The notes under the pieces were generated by a model. The model worked only from the letters and a program-made list of their open reading frames with translations. It made no database searches and was not told the origin of the DNA. This document shows positions 25,618-35,074 of a DNA stretch of 64,000 nt, piece by piece (the stretch's first letter is position 1; every line of letters starts with the position of its first letter). The translations under genes were made by a program, and so were the position numbers. Source of the DNA: Micavibrio_B sp964399985 (GTDB lineage Bacteria; Pseudomonadota; Alphaproteobacteria; Micavibrionales; Micavibrionaceae); assembly GCA_964399985.1 (NCBI GenBank), contig CAYNRY010000002.1, positions 1 through 64,000 on the forward strand. Reading direction: 5' to 3'.

Positions 25618-27795
25618 CTATCTTCCACGGGCGCGTTCCACATTGATAATCTGTGGCGTAGCCCGCAATGCGGCCATGATATTATTCAGATGTTTGGTGT
25701 CATTAACCGAAACGTCGATAAACATATCCCAGAAATCGACGGTGCGGCTGGTGATTTTTAAATTCGTGATATTACCGCCGCTTTTGCCGATCACAGTCGA
25801 TAATGTGCCCAGCACGCCCGGCGCGTTTTGAATAGTGATAACCAGGCGTCCGACCCGCTCTTCCGCGTTTTCAGGAGAATCGCCCCATGATACATCGATC
25901 CAGCGCTCCGGCGTGTCGGCGAATTGTTCAAGGGTTTCGCAGTCGATTGTGTGAATTGTGACGCCTTTACCTGTCGTAACGATGCCGACGATGCGATCCC
26001 CGGGAAGCGGGTGACAACAGCGTGCAAAGTGAACGGCCATTCCTGGAATAAGACCAGTGATCGGTAATTTATCCTTGCTGTCGCGGCTTTGCTGGACATT
26101 GCGGCGAACGGTCGGAATATCTTCCGGCTCAAGTATCTTCTTATCGGCTTCAGGTTTATGCGACGGAAAGATGGCGCGAAACACATCACGTCCGACCAGA
26201 TTACCCGCGCCGATACCGGCATAAATATCTTCGGCGTCATGACATTCTTTGAATTGCGAAACGACACCCGCAACGGCTTTTTCGGTGAATTCATAGCCTT
26301 CGGTGCGGAAAATCTTTTGCAGCATCGCCCGGCCCAGAGTGACATACTCAACTTTTTGCTGCTGGCGAATAAAGCGGCGAATATGCGAACGCGCTTTTCC
26401 GGTCGCAACAAAGCGCTCCCATGTTGGCGAGGGGTTCTGTGTCTTAGCGGTAACGATATCGACCTGATCGCCGTTTTGTAATTTGGTGTTGAGCGGCGCG
26501 ATACGTCCGTTAATCTTCGCGCCGATACAGCGATTACCGACATTCGAGTGAATGGCATAAGCGAAATCGATCGGCGTCGATCCTTGCGGCAATTCGATTA
26601 GATCGCCTTTCGGCGTAAAGGCAAAAACGCGGTCCTGAAATAATTCAAGCTTGGTGTTTTCCCAGAAATCTTCCGGCCTCTGGTCCTGCTCTAGAATATC
26701 GAGAAGCTCGCGAAGCCAGCGATATTTTTTTGCATCGTTCAGTGCCGCTGCAACATCATGCTGCTTATAAGCCCAGTGCGCGGCCACGCCGAGATCGGCT
26801 TCCATATGCATAGCAATCGTACGAATTTGAATTTCAATTCGCTGATTGCCCGGCCCGATAACGGTCGTATGCAAAGAGCGATAACCGTTGGGTTTTGGCG
26901 TTGAGATAAAATCCTTGAAACGCCCGGGCACGACCGGATAATTCGAGTGAATGACGCCGAGCGCATGATAGCACTCCTCGATATTATCGACCACGATCCG
27001 GAAGGCCATGATATCGGAAAGCTGCTCGAACGAAATGTTCTTGCGCTGCATTTTTTTCCAGATCGAATAGCGCGTTTTTTCACGTCCGGTAATTTGTGCG
27101 GAAATCGTTGCTGCTTTGAGCAATTTTTCAAGCTCGCTGATGATGTTATGGACGACACCGCCACCTTCCTGACGCAGGAACGAAAGACGGTTGGTCAGGC
27201 TTTCCCGCGCTTCAGTATTGATATAGGCAAAAGACAGATCTTCAAGTTCTTCCTTGACCTTATGTATCCCGATACGCTCGGCGAGCGGCGCATAAATTTC
27301 AATCGTTTCACGGGCGATGCGGCGACGTTTCTCGGGATTGGGGAAATGATGCAGCGTTCGCATATTATGCAGACGATCGGCAAGCTTGACGAGCAGCACG
27401 CGGATATCTTCCGACATGGCAAGAACGAGCTTGCGGAAATTTTCCGCCTGTTTTCCTTCGACTGTCTGGCTCTCGATCTTTGTCAGTTTCGAAACGCCGT
27501 TGACGAGCTGCGCGACTTCGCCGCCGAATTGTTTTTCGAGATCGGCATAAGTCGCTTTGGTATCTTCCAGCGTATCGTGCAAAATGGCAGTGACGATGGT
27601 CGTCGAATCCATTTTCATTTCGGCGAGAATGCCGGCGACCTCGACAGGATGTGTGTAATATTCTTCACCTGAAGCCCGCGTCTGGCCTTCATGCATTTTT
27701 TTTGCGTACTCGACCGCACGCGTGATTAATCCGGAATCGGTTTCCGGATTGTATGTTTTCATTTCTGTAATAAGGTTAGCGGCGGATGCGGTCAT
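25618..27795 (-). CDS. rsh: RelA/SpoT homologue, bifunctional (p)ppGpp synthetase/hydrolase
   Basis: Makes and degrades the alarmone (p)ppGpp in the stringent response; alphaproteobacteria usually carry one such enzyme. The HD hydrolase domain has YYTHPVEVAGIL and ILHDTLEDT. The synthetase domain has FKDFISTPKPNGYRSLHTTV and EIQIRTIAMHMEADLG. A TGS domain (FAFTPKGDLIELPQGSTPIDFAYAI) and a C-terminal ACT domain (VGRLVITIQNAPGVLGTL) follow. At 725 residues it is full length, with both catalytic sites apparently intact. Confidence 0.97.
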   Translation of the reverse strand: MTASAANLITEMKTYNPETDSGLITRAVEYAKKMHEGQTRASGEEYYTHPVEVAGILAEMKMDSTTIVTAILHDTLEDTKATYADLEKQFGGEVAQLVNGVSKLTKIESQTVEGKQAENFRKLVLAMSEDIRVLLVKLADRLHNMRTLHHFPNPEKRRRIARETIEIYAPLAERIGIHKVKEELEDLSFAYINTEARESLTNRLSFLRQEGGGVVHNIISELEKLLKAATISAQITGREKTRYSIWKKMQRKNISFEQLSDIMAFRIVVDNIEECYHALGVIHSNYPVVPGRFKDFISTPKPNGYRSLHTTVIGPGNQRIEIQIRTIAMHMEADLGVAAHWAYKQHDVAAALNDAKKYRWLRELLDILEQDQRPEDFWENTKLELFQDRVFAFTPKGDLIELPQGSTPIDFAYAIHSNVGNRCIGAKINGRIAPLNTKLQNGDQVDIVTAKTQNPSPTWERFVATGKARSHIRRFIRQQQKVEYVTLGRAMLQKIFRTEGYEFTEKAVAGVVSQFKECHDAEDIYAGIGAGNLVGRDVFRAIFPSHKPEADKKILEPEDIPTVRRNVQQSRDSKDKLPITGLIPGMAVHFARCCHPLPGDRIVGIVTTGKGVTIHTIDCETLEQFADTPERWIDVSWGDSPENAEERVGRLVITIQNAPGVLGTLSTVIGKSGGNITNLKITSRTVDFWDMFIDVSVNDTKHLNNIMAALRATPQIINVERARGR

Positions 27796-27870
27796 AATAT
27801 GCTTTTCAATTTATCATACTATTTCATCAATTCATTGCAAAAAGATGAAGGCTCATCCGTTGCGCCATTG

Positions 27871-27902
27871 AGACAAAAAAATCCCGCCTTTAAGCGGGAT
27901 CT
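27871..27902 (-). terminator. Rho-independent terminator after rpoZ
   Basis: ATCCCGC and GCGGGAT form a stem around a five-base loop. On the minus strand it is followed by seven T's. It lies 23 bases past the rpoZ stop. Confidence 0.85.
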
Positions 27903-27924
27903 AAAAAATTAGTAGATGTAAATC

Positions 27925-28326
27925 CTAGGCTTCTTTCTCTTCGGAGAATCCTGCCATATCTTCCAGCGGGCTTTCATCTTCGTCTTCATCGTCGAATTCG
28001 CCAGCAGCGAAACCTGTGCTATTTGCCGCAGCGACGAGAGAATTCCACTCCTCTTCACCTTGCATTTCTTCAATGACATCGTCTTTGTCATCCTGAAGCG
28101 CAAAGATGCGTTGGTGGCTCTTGATCAAATCTTCTTTAAGGTCTTCAACGCCGACAGTCTCGTCCGCGATTTCACGCAAGGATACGACCGGATTTTTGTC
28201 GTTGTCGCGGTCAACTGTCAGGGCAGCCCCTGAACCGATACGGCGCGCGCGCTGGGCGGCAACCATGCAAAGTTCAAATCTATTGGGTACCAACAGGACA
28301 CAATCTTCAACGGTAACGCGTGCCAT
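27925..28326 (-). CDS. rpoZ: RNA polymerase omega subunit
   Basis: Small subunit that helps fold beta-prime and links the polymerase to ppGpp. The core MARVTVEDCVLLVPNRFELC, AAQRARRIGSG, VVSLREIADETV is typical. At 133 residues it is longer than the E. coli protein (91), with a very acidic C-terminal part (EFDDEDEDES). rsh follows 130 bases downstream behind a terminator, a common alphaproteobacterial arrangement that puts a ppGpp enzyme beside a ppGpp-binding subunit. Confidence 0.95.
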   Translation of the reverse strand: MARVTVEDCVLLVPNRFELCMVAAQRARRIGSGAALTVDRDNDKNPVVSLREIADETVGVEDLKEDLIKSHQRIFALQDDKDDVIEEMQGEEEWNSLVAAANSTGFAAGEFDDEDEDESPLEDMAGFSEEKEA

Positions 28327-28507
28327 CTATTCTTCCTTATTAATCTTGATTTCAGTGAATGCGAGTATATATCCCTATCATAATCGATTTGCAAGTTTTT
28401 GATATACCAAGGGTTTTTGAGAAATATTGCAGATAAAATCTCCGGGAAGAAAATACTATTATGTTTAATGCATTTAGAAGATTATTTTTTAACATAAGAG
28501 AGGTTTT

Positions 28508-29188
28508 ATGGTTCAGCGTTCACCCGGCAAGAGCAGTAGTTATTCCGGTGGCAGTTTTGGCAAGAAAAACGCGCATTTCTTCTACGAGGACGAGAAATTA
28601 GCTGTTTTCATAGACGGATCAAACCTTTACGCCGCAGCCCGCAGTCTAAATTTCGACATCGACTATAGAAAACTTCTGGCCTGGGCAGGTCAGAGGGGTC
28701 GCCTTATCCGCGCTTTTTACTATACGGCTTTGATCGAAGATCAGGATTATACCCCTATTCGCCCTTTGGTCGACTGGCTGGATTACAACGGCTATACCAT
28801 GGTGACAAAACCGGCCAAGGAATTCACCGATAGTCAGGGCCGCCGTAAGGTAAAAGGGAATATCGATATTGAACTTGCCGTCGACATGATGGAAATGGCA
28901 GACAAAGTCGATCATATCATCCTGTTTTCCGGCGATGGAGATTTCCGCAAATTGGTTGAAGCTGTTCAGCGTAAAGGCGTCCGTGTCAGTGTGGTCTCTA
29001 CGATCAGCACCAGCCCGCCCATGATCGCTGATGAACTCCGTCGTCAGGCCGACCAGTTTATGGATTTGACCTCCGTGCTTGAATATATCCAGCGAGATGG
29101 CGGCCCGTCCCGCCCTCCCGTCAATCAGGGAGAAGTCTTCAACGATATTGATGAAAACGAAGAAATTCCGGCATATTTAAAAGCTTAA
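28508..29188 (+). CDS. NYN-domain (LabA/DUF88-like) protein
   Basis: A PIN-like NYN domain, a predicted metal-dependent RNase fold. The acidic residues are seen in LAVFIDGSNLYAAARSL, VKGNIDIELAVDMM and LFSGDGDFRKLVEAV, in the right order. The first 30 residues (PGKSSSYSGGSFGKKN) are a basic, disordered lead. The C-terminus is a short acidic tail. LabA-like proteins are involved in RNA turnover or regulation, but the specific target is unknown. It stands alone between two terminators. Confidence 0.85.
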   Translation: MVQRSPGKSSSYSGGSFGKKNAHFFYEDEKLAVFIDGSNLYAAARSLNFDIDYRKLLAWAGQRGRLIRAFYYTALIEDQDYTPIRPLVDWLDYNGYTMVTKPAKEFTDSQGRRKVKGNIDIELAVDMMEMADKVDHIILFSGDGDFRKLVEAVQRKGVRVSVVSTISTSPPMIADELRRQADQFMDLTSVLEYIQRDGGPSRPPVNQGEVFNDIDENEEIPAYLKA

Positions 29189-29219
29189 AAAATCCCCGCC
29201 TAAAGCGGGGATTTTCTTT
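29187..29219. terminator. Bidirectional terminator between the NYN gene and the chemoreceptor gene
   Basis: AAAAAATCCCCGC and GCGGGGATTTTCTTTC form a stem around CTAAA, with A's on one side and T's on the other. It serves both convergent genes. Confidence 0.88.
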
Positions 29220-31373
29220 CTATGAATTCCTGATCTCGTCGAGGAATTCTTTGACCTGTTCTTGCAGGTCGGTGGAAATCCTTGCCAGCTCTCCCGCGGC
29301 TTCCAAAACCGTACTTGCCGCCTGCCCTGTCTCCTCGGCATTGCGCTGAACGCTGATAATGGTTTGCGCAACCTGCTGTGTCCCGGTCGATGCTTCTGCC
29401 ACGTTTCTGCCAATCTCGGCAGTCGCCGCATATTGTTCTTCAACCGCAGACGCAACCGTCGTTGTTGCTTCGTCGATTTGCCTGACATCGGAGATGATAC
29501 GCTGAACCGCTTCGACCGAGGAGCGGATCGCGTGCTGGATCTTGCCGACACGCTCATCGATCTGTTCGGTTTTCTGCGCTGTTTCCATCGCCAGTTTTTT
29601 AACTTCATCGGCCACAACGGCAAAACCTTTACCCGCCTCGCCCGCGCGCGCGGCTTCGATTGTGGCGTTAAGTGCCAGAAGGTTGGTTTGCTCAGCAATG
29701 CCTTTAATCGCGCCAACAACTTCACCGATAGAGTCCGCAAGACTATTAAGCTCGCTGACTTCATGGCTGGTTGTTTCGGCTTCATGGCTCGCACGGGTAG
29801 ATTTTTGTGCAACGCTTGAAATCTGCTTGGCAATCTCAGCAGATGATGCCGACAATTCTTCCGATGCGGACGCCACCGTCTGGACATTCGAGTCGGCTTC
29901 CGTTGCCGCTGCCGCAACGAGCGCGCTTGCCTGCGCCGTATTCGATGACGAGCTTGTCATCTGGTTGGCTGTTGCCTGCATTTCGGTTGCCGCAGACGCC
30001 AGCGCCTGAATGATGCCTGATGTCCGGCTGTCGAAATCATTGGCCAGCATATTCATACTACTTTTTTTCTCAAGCTCGGCTTCGCGTTTCATCTCTTCCT
30101 GTTCTTGCTCCATCTTCTGGACACGCAAACCATTTTCTTTGAAGACTTGAACGGTTTTTGCCATGTCACCAATCTCGTCTCCTCGATCCAGAGATGGTAC
30201 ATCCGTAGCATAATCGCGGTCGGCTAATTTTCTCATAGAGGCGACCATTCTGTTTATCGGCGCTGTCAGAGTTAAAGAGAACCAGATCGCCAATAAAGCT
30301 GTAACAGCGAGTGCGCCTGCGCTAGCCATTAGAATGTGCTTTTTAATTTCATTCACGACAGCCATAACGGCATTCTTGTCCGTATTGGCATATATCATCC
30401 ATTCAGTGCCCAGAAAATCATAAGGAGCGTAAGCGGCAAGCACATCGCGCCCATTGTCATTATCCCATCCCTCGCCGGTTTCATCATTAAAAGCTTTATC
30501 GATGAAAGGAGAATCGACCTTTTCTTTTAGGATAGGATCAATATCGTCTTTTGGCAGGGGATCGTTTCGCAGCAGATGATCGCGCCCGACAAGATGCACA
30601 TCGACATCGGAAGCTGATTCCGTATCCATAAAGAGAACTTCATTAATCCTCTTGATTGGCATCTGAAAGGCAAGGACTCCTTCAAACTGCCCATTATCGC
30701 CATAAACAGGTGTTCCAATAAAAGCGGCAGGAACATCATTAGATGGTTTATATGGCTTGAAATCATAAAATTTCATTTCATTTTTTTTACCCGTGGCTTT
30801 TATATCTTTAAATAAGGCCATCAGGTCGGTGTCTTTCCATTCACCTGAAATTGCACTTGTTGCAAAATCTCGCTCTTTGAAAACCGTATAAACTAGGTTT
30901 CCGTTCGTATCGAAAAGAAAGATATCATAATAGTCGCGCTGGGTTAGAAGCTCGCGAAACCAAGGGTGATATTTTGCATGAACCTGACTGTAAGTCGTAC
31001 CATCGCTCGCAGCATCCAGCAGTTGCTTTTCTCCAAGATTATTTGGATTCTGATCGATATACTGGTTTTGCAGATAAGCCGTTTTATTATCGACGGGAAG
31101 CTCGTTCCACGCTGCGCTGAATTCTGCAATAGCGCCGTGTGCCATTGCGCTATTGGAGACAATTTTCAGGTCTTCCTGAATTCCGCTTAAATAAATAGTA
31201 AGTTTCCGGCTTGCCTCGTCCCGCATAACGCCGATTTTTTCGGAGTATTCATGAACACTCCCTTCTTCAGCCGTCCGGATGGCTAGCCCAGCGGTAACTG
31301 CGCAACAAAGAAAAACCAGAAGCAAAGTAATGGCTGGTAATTTATAGACAATTTTGATGTTTTTTAGGGACAT
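29220..31373 (-). CDS. Methyl-accepting chemotaxis protein
   Basis: A transmembrane chemoreceptor of 717 residues. TM1 covers about residues 12-32. A large periplasmic sensor (about 33-340) contains YYDIFLFDTNGNLVYTVFKE, characteristic of CACHE-type ligand domains. TM2 (about 343-363) is followed by HAMP (NRMVASMRKLADRDY, GDEIGDMAKTVQVFKENG). The signalling domain has the conserved tip IAEQTNLLALNATIEAARAGEAGKGFAVVADEVKKLA. The C-terminus lacks a CheR-docking pentapeptide. Ligand unknown. No che genes are nearby, so it signals to a cluster elsewhere. Confidence 0.95.
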   Translation of the reverse strand: MSLKNIKIVYKLPAITLLLVFLCCAVTAGLAIRTAEEGSVHEYSEKIGVMRDEASRKLTIYLSGIQEDLKIVSNSAMAHGAIAEFSAAWNELPVDNKTAYLQNQYIDQNPNNLGEKQLLDAASDGTTYSQVHAKYHPWFRELLTQRDYYDIFLFDTNGNLVYTVFKERDFATSAISGEWKDTDLMALFKDIKATGKKNEMKFYDFKPYKPSNDVPAAFIGTPVYGDNGQFEGVLAFQMPIKRINEVLFMDTESASDVDVHLVGRDHLLRNDPLPKDDIDPILKEKVDSPFIDKAFNDETGEGWDNDNGRDVLAAYAPYDFLGTEWMIYANTDKNAVMAVVNEIKKHILMASAGALAVTALLAIWFSLTLTAPINRMVASMRKLADRDYATDVPSLDRGDEIGDMAKTVQVFKENGLRVQKMEQEQEEMKREAELEKKSSMNMLANDFDSRTSGIIQALASAATEMQATANQMTSSSSNTAQASALVAAAATEADSNVQTVASASEELSASSAEIAKQISSVAQKSTRASHEAETTSHEVSELNSLADSIGEVVGAIKGIAEQTNLLALNATIEAARAGEAGKGFAVVADEVKKLAMETAQKTEQIDERVGKIQHAIRSSVEAVQRIISDVRQIDEATTTVASAVEEQYAATAEIGRNVAEASTGTQQVAQTIISVQRNAEETGQAASTVLEAAGELARISTDLQEQVKEFLDEIRNS

Positions 31374-31525
31374 ATAGGGAAAGCCTCATTTCTTGAGATG
31401 GATATGCTTAATATTCTAACGCAATAATGATATGTAAATATAAAAGGCCGAGTGAATACGCTTAATGAATTGTTACAGTAGCGCAGTTAACAAAGCTTAA
31501 AAATGCCCAAGATCAAAAAAATAAA

Positions 31526-33085
31526 TTAGCTTTGCGGCGGCGCGGTTCTAAGGCGTTTATCCATAAGCTTGTTCAGCGCATGGAGATAGGCACGACAGGA
31601 TGCGACCAGCGTATCGGGATCCGTCCCTTGCCCGACGACTGTTTTACCATTTTCTTCGAGTCGCACTGTGACTTCAGCCTGCGCATCGGTTCCGCCGGTG
31701 ACGGCATGGACACTATATAATTGCAGTACCGAGTCCTCATGCGGGATGATTTTGCGGATAGCGCAGAAAATCGCATCGACGGGACCATTACCTTCAGATG
31801 TTGCGGCCTTATCCTCGCCATCGACGGACATCTCGAGCGTTGCCACTTGCGGTCCGCGGGTTCCGGCCTGAACGGATAAGGAAACGAATTTGATGTTTTC
31901 GTGATCGCGCCCGACTTCATCTTCGATCAAAGCCAGAATATCGTCGTCATAGACATTTTTCTTTTTATCGGCCAAATCCTTGAAGCGGTTAAACGCATCT
32001 TGGAAAGCATTATCACCTAGCTCAATATTCATCTCAACCAGCTTGTTTTTAAATGCAGCGCGGCCTGAATGTTTACCGAGAACCAGATCGGATTTTACAA
32101 GACCGACAGATTCAGGCGTCATGATCTCATAAGTGCCCTTGTGTTTGAGCATACCGTCCTGATGAATACCGCTTTCATGAGCGAAGGCATTGGCCCCAAC
32201 AATGGCCTTGTTCGGCTGAACGTTAAAACCCGTAATAGAAGACAGCGTGCGCGATACTTTGGTAATCATCGCCGCATCGATATTGGTTTCGAACGGCATG
32301 AAATCACCACGCACTTTCAAGGCCATGACGACCTCTTCCAGCGCCGCATTTCCGGCCCGCTCACCAATACCGTTGATTGTACATTCGATCTGGCGCGCCC
32401 CAGCCTGAATGCCAGCCAACGAATTGGCAACCGCCAGACCTAGATCATTATGGCAGTGCATGGATAAAATAGCCTTATCGATATTAGGAACGCGGTTTCG
32501 CAAATTCAAAATAATCTGCGCCATTTCATCGGGTACGGCAAAGCCGACCGTGTCCGGAATATTGATTGTCGTCGCACCGGCATTGATCGCAGCCTCGACG
32601 CAACGGCATAGAAAATCTATTTCGGAACGCGTGGCATCCATACCCGACCATTCGACATCGTCCGTATATTTGCGCGCGCGCGTGACGCTTTCTTTTACGG
32701 ACTCAAGAACGGCATCCGGCCCCATTTGCAGTTGATAGCGCATATGAATTTCGGATGTAGAAATAAATGTGTGAATACGGCGACGCTCCGCATGTTGAAG
32801 CGCTTCACCCGCGACATCGATATCGGCGGATTTAGCGCGGGAGAGGCCGCAGACAACGGCGCGCTTGATGGTCTTGGCAATCTCGGACACGGATTCAAAA
32901 TCGCCTTTGGAAGCAATCGGAAATCCGGCCTCGATGACATCGACGCCCATCTCATCAAGAAGGCGCGCCATGCGCAGCTTCTCTTCCAGATTCATCGAGC
33001 AGCCAGGCGATTGCTCGCCATCCCTCAATGTGGTGTCAAAAATAATAATGCGGTCTTTAGGTGATGAGGATATAGCCGTGGACAT
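31526..33085 (-). CDS. leuA: 2-isopropylmalate synthase
   Basis: First committed step of leucine biosynthesis: acetyl-CoA plus 2-oxoisovalerate gives 2-isopropylmalate. The N-terminal TIM barrel has FDTTLRDGEQSPGCSMN and the metal-site motif SMHCHNDLGLAVANS. ERAGNAALEEVVMAL is characteristic. The C-terminal LeuA dimer domain (residues about 390-510) gives leucine feedback. At 519 residues it is full length. A 15-residue leader peptide rich in leucine lies upstream (33163-33210), implying attenuation. Confidence 0.96.
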   Translation of the reverse strand: MSTAISSSPKDRIIIFDTTLRDGEQSPGCSMNLEEKLRMARLLDEMGVDVIEAGFPIASKGDFESVSEIAKTIKRAVVCGLSRAKSADIDVAGEALQHAERRRIHTFISTSEIHMRYQLQMGPDAVLESVKESVTRARKYTDDVEWSGMDATRSEIDFLCRCVEAAINAGATTINIPDTVGFAVPDEMAQIILNLRNRVPNIDKAILSMHCHNDLGLAVANSLAGIQAGARQIECTINGIGERAGNAALEEVVMALKVRGDFMPFETNIDAAMITKVSRTLSSITGFNVQPNKAIVGANAFAHESGIHQDGMLKHKGTYEIMTPESVGLVKSDLVLGKHSGRAAFKNKLVEMNIELGDNAFQDAFNRFKDLADKKKNVYDDDILALIEDEVGRDHENIKFVSLSVQAGTRGPQVATLEMSVDGEDKAATSEGNGPVDAIFCAIRKIIPHEDSVLQLYSVHAVTGGTDAQAEVTVRLEENGKTVVGQGTDPDTLVASCRAYLHALNKLMDKRLRTAPPQS

Positions 33086-33123
33086 TTTTTAACCTTCTAA
33101 ATTCTTTGAAATGACAATGATTT

Positions 33124-33171
33124 GTAACCCCTGAAATACGCAAGAGGGTTTACCCTCTGGTCTCAGGGGGT
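33124..33171 (-). promoter_or_regulatory. Leader RNA hairpin of leuA
   Basis: On the minus strand CCCCTGA and TCAGGGG pair around an inner stem AGAGGG/CCCTCT. The leader peptide stop codon TGA is inside the outer arm, so a ribosome stalled at the leucine codons or resting at the stop would change the fold. No T run follows, so a simple intrinsic terminator is not obvious. Confidence 0.55.
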
Positions 33172-33210
33172 CATAAGTCGAAGGAGAAGGTTTTGAACAG
33201 AATTTAACAT
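33163..33210 (-). CDS. leuL: leuA leader peptide, 15 aa
   Basis: The minus-strand frame reads MLNSVQNLLLRLMTP then TGA. Five of 15 residues are leucine, with LLLRL just before the end, as expected for a ribosome-mediated attenuator of a leucine operon. The stop codon overlaps the base of the leader hairpin. It lies 78 bases upstream of leuA. No strong ribosome binding site is visible, which lowers confidence. Confidence 0.65.
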   Translation of the reverse strand: MLNSVQNLLLRLMTP

Positions 33211-33250
33211 GTGAGAATATTTGTAGCCCGAGATCTGGCATTCCGGCAAC

Positions 33251-33445
33251 TTATTTTTTAATTTCGCTATCTTCGAGCTTTCTGGCTTCATCGACCAGCA
33301 TGATCGGAATGCCGTCCCGGATCGGATAGGCAAGGCCAGCGCGGTCCGAAATGAGTTCCTGTTTCTCGCGGTCATAGCGCAAGGGAATCTTGGTCAGCGG
33401 GCAAACAAGTATTTCTAAAAGTCGCGGATCGATTTGGGTGGTCAT
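33251..33445 (-). CDS. UPF0434/Trm112-like zinc-binding protein, 64 aa
   Basis: A small conserved protein of the YcaR/Trm112 group. The start MTTQIDPRLLEILVCPLTK is chosen at 33445 rather than 33460, which fits the family N-terminus (D..LLEIL.CP). The C-terminal AYPIRDGIPIMLVDEAR is diagnostic. Only the first Cys of the usual zinc pair is visible. Trm112 homologues activate methyltransferases, but the bacterial role is not settled. Confidence 0.88.
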   Translation of the reverse strand: MTTQIDPRLLEILVCPLTKIPLRYDREKQELISDRAGLAYPIRDGIPIMLVDEARKLEDSEIKK

Positions 33446-33467
33446 CGCCACACTATACAAGCTGATA

Positions 33468-34097
33468 TCAATGTTTGGAAGAGCAACACTCGCTTCTGAC
33501 TGCCATCTCTAAAAGCTTCATAAATAAGTCGGCGCGTGCCTTACAGGTCGGTTCTTCGATCAAGGCCTGCTTCTCGCCGGAGGTAAACGGGCAGATCATT
33601 GCGAGACAGGTCATAAGTTTCTCATCATTGACAGCGGTAATCAGTTTCCAGTCGATCGACATATCGTTCTGTTCGAAATAAACTTGCAACAATTCTACAA
33701 GGTGAGAGCGATTGACGCCCAGCGATTCAATCTTTTCAAAATCCTCGCCGAATTTCGACCAGTCGGTCCGAACCTGGCGATAGCCGCGCATGGAATCAAT
33801 CTCATGCTGGACTTCGAAACGCGCAACACCTTTCAGAGTAATCAGATAACGACCATCTTCGGTTTCCTGAAACTGGACGATTTTTCCGGCGCAGCCTGTC
33901 TTAAAAAGAGGCGGCGGTCCACTTGAGATATCGCTTGGCTGTATCATGCCGATCAGGCGATTGGTCCGCAGCGCGTCCTCGACCATGGCAATATAGCGCG
34001 GTTCAAAAATATTAAGCGGCAAATGCCCTCTCGGCAAAAGAAGTACGCCATCCAGCGGAAAAACCGGAATAATATCGGGAAGCTTGTTAAATTCCAT
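33468..34097 (-). CDS. Lon N-terminal (substrate-binding) domain protein
   Basis: A stand-alone LON domain, found without the AAA and protease parts of Lon. The start MEFNKLPDIIPVFPLDGVLL at 34097 is favoured by AAGAG eight bases upstream; an ATG at 34118 would add seven residues. Conserved features are the N-terminal FPLDGVLLLPRG, LNIFEPRY and the later GCAGKIVQFQETEDGRYLITL. The product has 209 residues. In alphaproteobacteria it is regularly linked to the thioredoxin/CnoX gene, as here. It may act as a chaperone or adaptor, which is inference. Confidence 0.88.
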   Translation of the reverse strand: MEFNKLPDIIPVFPLDGVLLLPRGHLPLNIFEPRYIAMVEDALRTNRLIGMIQPSDISSGPPPLFKTGCAGKIVQFQETEDGRYLITLKGVARFEVQHEIDSMRGYRQVRTDWSKFGEDFEKIESLGVNRSHLVELLQVYFEQNDMSIDWKLITAVNDEKLMTCLAMICPFTSGEKQALIEEPTCKARADLFMKLLEMAVRSECCSSKH

Positions 34098-34140
34098 ATG
34101 GGTCGCTCTTTCAACCATATCCCTGATATAAGCGGGAAAT

Positions 34141-35073
34141 TTAAGAAAACAACAGGGAAGAAAGCTTTCGGCGCCCGCTGACGCTGGCAGGGTCCATCGC
34201 CCCCCAGGCTTCGAAATATTTAAGGAGCTGCCTCCGCGCTTTATCCTCTTCCCAGTTTTTATGCTTCTTTATAAGAGAGATTAGCGCATCAACCGCCTTG
34301 TCTTTTTGATTTTCGGCGAAGGCAGCTTCCGCATATTCGAATAAAAGGTCAGGATTATCGGTTTGCAGTGCCAGTTTACGTTCGATCTCGTCTAGCGCGC
34401 TGGATGGACGATGAAGGGCCAGTTCCAAAGCCGTCCTCACCGATATAATATTGGGATCTTTGATAATTTGTTCGGGCAAACCCTCACTAAGCGCTTTCGC
34501 CTGATCCATTTCACCGACCGCGATCAATATGCGGATCATACCGGCAAAAGCGGCTGCATTTAAATTATCTTCAGCCAGTATCTCGCCGTAAATATTTTGT
34601 GCAAGATCGAAATTATTTTCCGCCATCGCGTCAGCGGCCGCGGCAAGCGCTGCCGGAATATCCAGCGCATCGGGCATTTGCTGTTTTTGAATTTGCAACA
34701 GCTGACTTATTAAATTTTCGATATCGCTTCTCGGACGCACGCCCTGAAAGCCCGAGACAGGCTGACCCATAAACATGGCAATCACCGTCGGTACGGATTG
34801 CACACGAAACGCCTGCGCCAGTTCGGGATTTTCATCGATATTGACCTTGGCAAGTGCAACCGTGCCGCCTTGCGCAGCGACAACCTCCTCAAGCACCGGT
34901 ATCAATTGTTTGCAAGGCCCGCACCATGGAGCCCAGAAATCGATCAGGACAGGGCGCTTTTGCGACTCGGCTAAAATGCGCGTTTCAAAATCTTGCGTGG
35001 TGACGGAAAAAATATCGGCGCTTTCCGGTGCAGCCTCTTGCAGTTTTTTCTGGGTATTCAGTCCGATCAGCAT
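34141..35073 (-). CDS. CnoX/YbbN-like thioredoxin with TPR repeats
   Basis: A cytoplasmic chaperedoxin-type protein. Residues 25-130 are a thioredoxin fold with the active site WAPWCGPCKQL (CGPC kept, unlike E. coli CnoX). The C-terminal half (about 145-305) holds tetratricopeptide-like helix pairs (LAQNIYGEILAEDNLNAAAF and LLFEYAEAAFAENQKDKAVD). CnoX protects unfolded proteins and hands them to GroEL, and the intact CXXC suggests added redox function. It is separated by one base from the ProX-type gene upstream. Confidence 0.9.
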   Translation of the reverse strand: MLIGLNTQKKLQEAAPESADIFSVTTQDFETRILAESQKRPVLIDFWAPWCGPCKQLIPVLEEVVAAQGGTVALAKVNIDENPELAQAFRVQSVPTVIAMFMGQPVSGFQGVRPRSDIENLISQLLQIQKQQMPDALDIPAALAAAADAMAENNFDLAQNIYGEILAEDNLNAAAFAGMIRILIAVGEMDQAKALSEGLPEQIIKDPNIISVRTALELALHRPSSALDEIERKLALQTDNPDLLFEYAEAAFAENQKDKAVDALISLIKKHKNWEEDKARRQLLKYFEAWGAMDPASVSGRRKLSSLLFS

Positions 35074-35074
35074 T

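Noticed and set aside
26947..27672. A 241-codon plus-strand frame opposite rsh
   Set aside because: It is antisense to a conserved catalytic region of rsh and has no motif or binding site.
29177..29917. A 246-codon minus-strand frame rich in Arg, Lys and Pro
   Set aside because: It is another frame of the chemoreceptor signalling domain on the same strand. Composition is that of a shadow and no start site is seen.
33163..33375. A 70-codon minus-strand frame over UPF0434 and the leuA leader
   Set aside because: Its upstream part overlaps the UPF0434 gene in another frame. Only the last 15 codons, the leucine leader, make sense as a translated unit.
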